From: Papilionanthe hookeriana x Papilionanthe teres
Lineage: Eukaryota; Streptophyta; Magnoliopsida; Asparagales; Orchidaceae
NCBI GenBank assembly: GCA_022702705.1
Contig: CM040427.1
Span: 76,375,283 to 76,439,282, forward strand
DNA length: 64,000 nucleotides
Reading direction: 5' to 3'
Shown here: piece after piece, positions 57,593 to 64,000 of the stretch
Position numbering within the stretch: position 1 is the first letter of the stretch
Layout of the letters: the number at the start of each line of letters is the position of its first letter
Notes under the pieces: generated by a model
What the model was told of the DNA's origin: nothing
Database searches by the model: none
The model's input: the letters and a program-made list of their open reading frames with translations, nothing else
Position numbers and translations under genes: made by a program

Positions 57593-59760
57593 AACAACAA
57601 CAAGACTTTATACCATTGAGTGTGGTTAGCTACATGAATACTTTTTCTCTATTGTGTTCTATTAAGCATCATATTATCATTTAATTCTAATAGATTAAGA
57701 TCATTTTTGTATAAAATATGCCCAAGTCTTTTTAGATGTACCTCTGCTTTTCTTAACATAAGTTAAATAAAAAACATCCAATCTCTTAATCAACATTTAA
57801 TGTGACTAAACCATATAAGATGATTCTCTTTAATTTTATCATCCAGTGGAGCAACACAAGTCTTATCACAAATATATTCATTTCACATTTTGTCTCTAAG
57901 GGTTATGCAACTCATCCACTTAAGCATTTAATCTCAGCAACACTTAACTTAGTTTTATGCTTCTCTTTTAAAGCTTAACTTATTGTGTCATAGAGCATTA
58001 ACGATCTCTTCAAAATCTTATAACATTTTCCTTTAAGTCTAAATGGTACTTTCTATCACCTAATAGGCCCAATGCATTGCTCCACTTCAACCAAACATCT
58101 TGAATTCTACTAATAAAATCTCCATATATTTCATCATCACTTAGAACAATAGATCCGAGATATCTATGAAATTCATACCATTTAATGATTTGATCACCCA
58201 TAGGTATAACACTGTCACTAGAGCTACTACTAGTACTAAAATTTCATTCCATGTATTCAATGTTATATCTACTCAAATGAAGGCATTTAGAATCTAACAT
58301 CGACTTATATAATATAAGTTTTACCTGAACATTTTTCTCTAGTCTTATCCACAAGAAGTATATCTCATCAGCGAAAAGCATACACTAAGGTACATCCTCC
58401 TGTAAATGCCCAATAAGAGCATCCAAAACTAAAACAAAAAGGACATTAGATTAAAGCGGATCCTTGATGTAATCCAACTCGAAATATGAAAATAATTAGT
58501 CAATCCTCCTTTTATTCAAGCACATGTTACAGTTCTAATTAAATATCCTAATAACTTGAATATAAGTAATGTCAACATCTTTTTTCTCAAGAACTTTTCA
58601 AAGGACTTCTCTTGGAATATTATCGGAAGCCTTTTTCTAGATAAATTAAAATCATGTATGCATCCTCCTGACTCTCTCTGTACTTCTCTATCAAACATCT
58701 AAATAATTTTATAGTTTCTATAGTAGACCTGCCCAACAGAAATCCAAATTGATTATGAGAAATCTTTGTATCACATCTTAATATAAGTTCAATTACCTTC
58801 TACAATAATTTTAAAGTATGATACATTAACTTAATTCCTCTATATTTTATACACTCTCGTGCATCCCGTTTCTTAATAAAAATATTTTTTGCCACTAGTT
58901 TGGTAGTATTTCTTACTTTATCCCACATAGAATTAACTTCTTCATGAACATAATAAATCTTTAAATCTTGAAGTTTAGTCATAAAACCAATTTATTTGTG
59001 TCTTTTAGGTTTTTAATTTTAATTTTATGACAATATTCCATTATATTCCCTTTAATAAAAAAATCATCATTTTTAAGAACTAGTTATTAAAGTTAAGTAC
59101 TTCAATTTTTACTTGGAATGACCTTACAATCTTTACTCTCTTAACAATATCTTTTTCATATAAGAAAGTAAAAAAATTTGTGTATTATTAGATCCATTCT
59201 TATAAATAATAATATGCTCATCTCATTTATTAAATAAAGTATTAGCAATAACAAAATAATACACTAAAGCAAATTAATATGGTTCTACCTTCTTCTATAA
59301 TCACTCCAAAATTATAATCACCGTGAATATTTCTAAAATATTCTACCACATATCCATTTAAATCTCCTCAAAAATAAGTTATTTCTTCAAGAGGCATTAT
59401 TTGTATTAACTCTTCTAAGTCATTCTAGAAAGTTTCTTTTGAACTTATATCAAAACCTACTTGAGGAGTACAAGCACTTATAACATTAAACATATTAGTA
59501 TCAACAATAATCTTTAAGGCTATACACTTATCTCTATATCTATTAATTTTTACAACTATATCTTTCGAACTTATATCTATAATTACAGCTGCTCCATTTC
59601 TAGTGTAACTCCTACCTGAATAAGAAACCTTAAAACCAACCCTAACAATCTTCTTAGCCTTTTTCCTATCTCATTTAGTTTCTTGAATACATAAGCTATT
59701 ATCTTCCTATGAACATAATTTTTACTAATTCCATTAGTTGACCTATGAAATTACTTCCAA
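57593..59760 (-). mobile_element. L1-like LINE with endonuclease and RT relics, copy 2
   Basis: The (TTG)n tail is at 57593-57605. RT C-terminal blocks are read at 58201-58010 (FHRYLGSIVLSDDE, SRIQDVWLKWSNALGLLGDR), and KYRGIKLMYHTLKLL near 58860. From about 59700 to 59230 the apurinic endonuclease domain is legible: LCIQETK, SYSGRSYTRNGAAVIID, FNVISACTPQVGFD, NDLEELIQIMPLEE and a GDLNGY block. These are the ETK, APQ and GGDFN motifs of plant LINE endonucleases. Many stops and a deletion between the two domains (right of 58880) make it a relic. Confidence 0.82.
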
Positions 59761-61150
59761 GGTTAAATTTTAGGGACTATCTTCTTTGCATTCGTCCAAA
59801 ATCTGGGATCCTTACTTATTTGATAGTACACTTTGACACTTGTGTAGCACCCCTTGCATATTTTATACAGTATTCAGGCCATACAGTGCGTCACTTCCAA
59901 GATCACTCTAGCATTTACGCAAGGATTTAAAGGATTCATATCATAGATTTTGAAAAAAAAATTTATACTGGTTGTCGATTACCTAATGTAGCCCTCCACT
60001 TTTTTTATCTATGGAATGGGGCTCGACAATGCAAATGTTAGAATTTATTTTAAATATTTGAATTTTTATGATTAATTTAAATTTTAAAGTTAAAATATTT
60101 GAAATTTTGAAGCTTTAAAGGTTTTAGATGTATAAATGGTTCTGATATTTTAAATGCTTAACCTTTTAAGTTTTAAAAGCTTAAGTTTTTATATTTTTAA
60201 AGTTAAAGTCTTTAAGTAATAAAATTTTTGAAACTTTGAAAGGTTTTAAGTTTGTGAGGTTTTAAATGGTTTCAAATTTTTAGACATTTAAGCTTTTAAG
60301 TTTTAAAAGTTTAACCAGAAAAGGTTTTAATTTAGGAAGGTTTTAAATGTTTAATCAAGAAAAATTTTATTTGGGTTCTAGAAGTTTCAATATGGTTTGA
60401 GCCAAGCTAATTTAGTACAATTCTTAGTCTTTGAGTTTGGTTAGGAAGAGTATGATTAAAGTAGATAAATTGAAGTGAGAGGTTTGATGTTGAATGTTTG
60501 ATTGAAGTAAAATTTTGAGGTTAAAAGTTTTATTGAAGTGGAATTTGAAGTGGAAACCAAGGCTAGGGGACATGATAAGTTTAACAGATTTCTTGATGGA
60601 AGTGAAACCCTAACCCTGTATTAAACTTAGACATTCTAAGGAGACTAAATGGGTGGATTAATGTAAATTTTTTGTATAACTCCTATGACGATGATGTCAA
60701 TGACATTTCACCATCCCAAGTTCATTGGTATGCTTAAGTTTATTAACCAACCAGACAGTTAGAGTTCTCCACTTATTTTTATAGAGATGATAAGTTTAGA
60801 ACTTTCTACAGTGAGATGGTCTGACGTTTCTTTGTTAATAACTATGGGTTACTGCATCCTAGGGCTCCTCCATAGCCTAAGGGAGTAATACTTTTAGTTT
60901 TATAGGCCTAGTCTTTAACAATCACTAGAGATACCTGGTAAACTAACATAGGCTTTTAGACTAGACTATTCTAAGTAGTTGTTATCCTTGGTAATGTTTC
61001 TAAGTTAGCTGACATAAAGTTCACAGTTGACCCGCACATTGGAAGTTTCTGTTATTTAATTTAGTAAATATTAGTATTACCTTACGGTTTGATTTCAATT
61101 CATTCTTTAGTTCAACTCCTATTTTGCTAGTGAACCCCCTAAATATTACA
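59761..61150. other. Unassigned DNA right of the LINE
   Basis: 59761-60000 may be the 5' leader of the LINE. 60050-60360 is very TTTTAAG/TTTTGAA-rich and weakly repetitive (AGGTTTTAA, TTTTAAGTTTTAAAAG). 60400-61150 has no recognised gene, terminus or repeat. Confidence 0.35.
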
Positions 61151-62173
61151 TGTTTTAGTGTACATTTTATGGTCAGTTTTTTGTACATTTTTTACAATAT
61201 CGCACTTTAAAGGAATGTATTTTGCATATTTTTAGTTTCAGCTACATGGAATGAACATTTGGAGAAAATGAGGGGAAAATGGAGCAAATTTAAAGTATTT
61301 TGTGTGGTGTTATTGCATCACCCTTGGCGCCATAACATAACTTAACATGTGAAATGGGCACTTTAGCTCCCCAGCCTGGCGCTACAGTACCAGTAACAAT
61401 CCTTCTAAACTATATGTTGTATTTGATCGAATTTTGAAGAGGTGTTTTTAGATATCTATTAAATGAGAACAATTTGGCCAAAAATAGAAGACTTTAGAGA
61501 GGACTTTTGGAGAGATTTTAGTGAGAATTGTTAAATATTTAGTTTCCTTTTTCGTGTGTGTAAGTGTGTGTGTGAGTAATTATTGTATAAGAGTTTGGAG
61601 ATTGCTGGACGGAGACTCTAGAAATTTGCTTGAGGAGAAGATATAAGGTACTTTGTATTTGTGTTTAACTTTTTGTTGTAAGACTTAGATTTTAATACAA
61701 ATCATGTGTTTTTGTTTTATCTCCATGAATTCTATGTAGTTCTCTTTCTTTCTCCTTGCATATGGGAATTAATCTTGTGAGATGAGAATGATTTAAAGAC
61801 TTATTTTTACTCTTAAAAATTGTGATAGTGTTTTCACTGATTCTTCATTGACTTTGTAAATTGGCCACTTGTGAGGTTAAAATTTGTTTAGAAACATAAT
61901 GACCCGACAGGGTTATGATTTCACACAACTAATGAATACCACATTTTAACTTGGGTAGAGCCGTTGTGATCATCTGAGGGGAGTGCAAATAGATAGGGAG
62001 ATAAGTTTTGATGGGCATAGAATTGATGATCCTAGGGTGAAAGACAAGCTTTTATCAAATTGGTTTAGAGTTTGGATCGTAAGTGTCCCAAGTAGGTCTT
62101 ATAGAGAGGGCACAGTGAGTAATCTGAAGATAAGAGTCTAGAATCTACTCAACACTGTGATCCATTAGAAATT
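61151..62173 (+). mobile_element. Athila-like LTR, 3'-truncated
   Basis: From TGTTTTAGTGTACATTTTAT it follows the neighbouring LTR at 62174 onward: the ATATCGCACTTTAAAGGAA block, GGCGCC/GGCGCT words, GAATTGTTAAATATT, GAGGAGAAGATATAAGGTAC-like, and the GAGTGCAAATAGATAG and GGGCATAGAATTGATGATC blocks. It stops at about 62173, where the second LTR starts, lacking the last 0.5 kb. The border of the two LTRs has no polypurine tract or primer site. Confidence 0.65.
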
Positions 62174-63740
62174 TGATAGTTTTTTACTATCCATTTCATA
62201 CATGTTTTTGATGATATTGTATTTTAAAGAAAGGTATTTTTCATAATTTCATGCAGATACAATGATTTTAGGCCTTTGGAGTAAAACAAAGCGAAAAGGA
62301 GAAAATTTAGAGAAAAAATAAATAAAAGTGCATTTTATTGAACTAGTGCTGAACGACGCTGTCACTAGCGTCAGACCGCGCTAAGTTATAGAGACTTTGG
62401 ATGCTAAAGGCAGAAAATAGCGCCGAACGACGCCCTATCCTGCGTCGGACCGTGCCCTATTCTGAATTCAAACTTGATTCAATGTGTTTTGCCGGATTTT
62501 AGAGGATTTCTTAAGGAAACTCTTGGGAAATCAGTTATGGCCTGATTTAAACTACTTTGGAGCAAAATTTAGAGAGGGAGATAGAGTTTAGAGTGTAGAG
62601 AGAGTGAGGAGAGAGTGTCTTTTCATTTTGTTTAGGAAATCTAGGTTTTGTTTTTTCTCTTCTAAGGAGTATAGGAGAAGAGGGAAAGTGAGAGATTTCT
62701 TCTTCCTTACTTATCTAAAGAGAGAATTGTGTGTTGTTGTGAAGAAAACAGAGGAATCAAAGGAATTCCTTGAGATTCACTTGGGGAAGAGTTTGAGATA
62801 AGTTGTCTTATCTTTACTCTGTTTGTATGACGTTGCTTTTATATATAAAATCCATGTTTTTTCATATTTTCCTCATGACTCTTGTGTAGATTTCTTTGTC
62901 TTCCTCTTTTTCATGTGATGTGTTGATGTTGTGATATGGAAATGATGTGTCAATTTATTATGGAGAATTTATGATGACCTTTTAACTTCGAACTTCATAT
63001 ACTTTTTGATCTGGATAATTAAATTGTTAAAACTTGTTGGGAAACATATGTTCTGAAAGAATTATGAGTTCAACAACAAAATTAAATGTCACATTCAATG
63101 TCCATGAATGAATGATGTAGTTCATGGGGATTGAGTGCAAATAAATAGTGAAATATATTTTGATGAGCATAGAATTGAAGATTTTAGAGTGACAGGCTAA
63201 AATTCTCAATTTGGTCCTAGGGTTTGGAAACCAAAGCAAGAGTTGTCCTTTAGAGGAAAGGAAGTGGGAGCTCTGGAGTGAGAGCCAGTATCCTCCCAGC
63301 CTAACCATAAATTTAGGGACTAAACTTAGGATTAGCCAATGTTTTTTATGCGCTTGGAAAAGAGTAAATAATAGCAATGCTCCTATTTGGCACAATACAT
63401 TTGCATCATTGATCTATGTCACAATAATCATCATATTATAATTAGAGAGGAGGACTCTTTCTTACAACTGAACTTTGTTATAACTTTAGTGGTGTGTTAG
63501 TTTAACTTGCTAGAAGGTTAGAACGTACTTTGGTAGGAGTGGTAACTACAACTGTTTGTCTTTATTTTAGAATGGAACTTACTTACAATTGTATTATGAT
63601 TCGATAAGTGATTTCTGTGCTACTCCATAATATTAATTGCCTCCCTGTGGGATCGATATCCATGACTACACTGGAGCCTTGTATTACTTAAGCGATACGT
63701 ATACTTGCGTTCAATTGTGTGACTCATTATAAAGCTAAAT

Positions 63741-63777
<37 letters not shown>

Positions 63778-63811
63778 TTCATAAATTTTGGCAAATTATA
63801 AAGTCGCACCA
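62174..63811 (+). mobile_element. Athila-like LTR adjoining a primer site
   Basis: It begins TGATAGTTTTTTACTATCC and ends GTCGCACCA, seven bases before a primer-site-like sequence. It contains the CTCCCTGTGGGATCGATAT and TACTTAAGCGATAC blocks typical of the downstream part of such LTRs. It matches the inverted LTR at 1385-2982. The size is about 1.64 kb. The 65-codon frame at 62604-62801 lies in the transcribed part and has no motif. Confidence 0.72.
63743..63774. repeat. (AT)n microsatellite
   Basis: About 16 AT units close to the 3' end of the LTR. Confidence 0.9.
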
Positions 63812-63817
63812 AGTTTT

Positions 63818-63835
63818 TGGTGCTGTTTCCAGAGA
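63818..63835 (+). promoter_or_regulatory. Decayed primer binding site (tRNA-Asp type)
   Basis: TGGTGCTGTTTCCAGAGA differs from the tRNA-Asp-complementary TGGCGCCGTTGCCGGGGA almost only by C-to-T and G-to-A changes, as expected from decay of methylated cytosines. The position right after an LTR end and an AGTTTT spacer fits Athila elements. Internal DNA runs to the window end (63836-64000) without readable coding sequence. Confidence 0.6.
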
Positions 63836-64000
63836 GGTAAGGTAACTGTTAAAATTATTTTTGCATTATTTGAAATTCTATATTTGAATTACAAGTCATA
63901 ATTGTGTTTGTTTATTGTTAGTGTGTTTATTGTGTTTGTATGCATAGTATCAGATCAATAGGTTTAGTGCCTTACGATTCTGAATTAGAGTGTACTATTA

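Larger units (their letters stand above)
50545..58880. repeat. Segmental direct duplication, copy 2
   Basis: Partner of 38943-46698. Differences include an extra 690-bp segment (53725-54415), single instead of triplicated units near 50900, a short (AT)n, a local doubling around a (GT)n tract (55394-55675), a longer foldback element, and a deletion inside the LINE right of 58880. Protease and gag relics at about 50545-50790 and 51650-51930 are the counterparts of 38942-39154 and 40237-40506 and are equally broken. Confidence 0.85.

Noticed and set aside
38943..58880. The 8-kb direct repeats as LTRs of one enormous retrotransposon
   Set aside because: They contain internal gag and protease relics and two LINE tails, have no TG...CA ends, primer site or target duplication, and the DNA between is an LTR fragment of another family.
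1..64000. tRNA, rRNA, CRISPR or prokaryotic-type gene clusters
   Set aside because: None was seen on either strand by eye; the base composition, decayed retroelements and long non-coding stretches are those of a plant nuclear genome. A tRNAscan run would be decisive for tRNA genes.

Overview
The window is a repeat-dense piece of a plant nuclear genome, most likely an angiosperm. I found no intact host gene, tRNA, rRNA or CRISPR array. Nearly everything recognisable is transposable-element DNA in several ages and nesting levels: Ty3/gypsy elements of the Tat/Ogre and Athila types, CACTA-type transposon remains, L1-like LINEs with (TTG)n tails and a small foldback DNA element. All coding sequence seen is broken by stops and frameshifts.

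Layout. 1-4364 is a mosaic of a CACTA-type transposase fragment (about 1061-1288, + strand) and an Athila-like gypsy element on the minus strand (LTR about 1385-2982, polypurine tract 2983-2995, 3' internal DNA up to 4364). 4370-33328 is one very large Tat/Ogre-type gypsy element on the minus strand, flanked by the 5-bp target duplication GAAAC (4365-4369 and 33329-33333). Its 5' LTR is complete and very long (25968-33328, 7.36 kb) and ends TG...CA. A primer site matching tRNA-Arg follows. Then come ORF1, gag, protease, RT-RNase H, a second (archaeal-type) RNase H, integrase and an extra 3' ORF, running down to 8605. The 3' LTR (4370-8604) has lost about 3 kb together with the polypurine tract. 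A related but more diverged solo LTR (8950-16420, + strand, target duplication CTTAC) sits inside the extra 3' ORF. This explains why the three LTR copies appear in mixed orientation.

33334-34261 carries a CACTA right end with subterminal repeats and a CACTACAAGAAAT terminus. 34905-41800 is an old, heavily mutated minus-strand Tat-type element (gag, protease, RT, RNase H, integrase), with an approximately 88-bp tandem repeat where its 3' UTR should be. Part of it, with LINE pieces and a foldback element, has been duplicated directly: 38943-46698 corresponds to 50545-58880. Between the copies lies a 3.4-kb fragment of the giant-LTR family (47145-50544) containing an odd array of GGTGTTATT-like motifs. 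57593-59760 is a LINE with endonuclease and reverse transcriptase remains. 61151-64000 holds two Athila-like LTRs in tandem and a decayed tRNA-Asp-type primer site.

The encoded parts once formed retrotransposition machinery (capsid, protease, RT, two RNase H domains, integrase), but nothing here looks able to act by itself. The points most worth following up are the giant-LTR element and its nested solo LTR, the extra 3' ORF, the AT pentanucleotide expansion, the 88-bp array, the direct segmental duplication whose copies have since diverged structurally, and the foldback element. I did not find evidence for a wholly new biological system.
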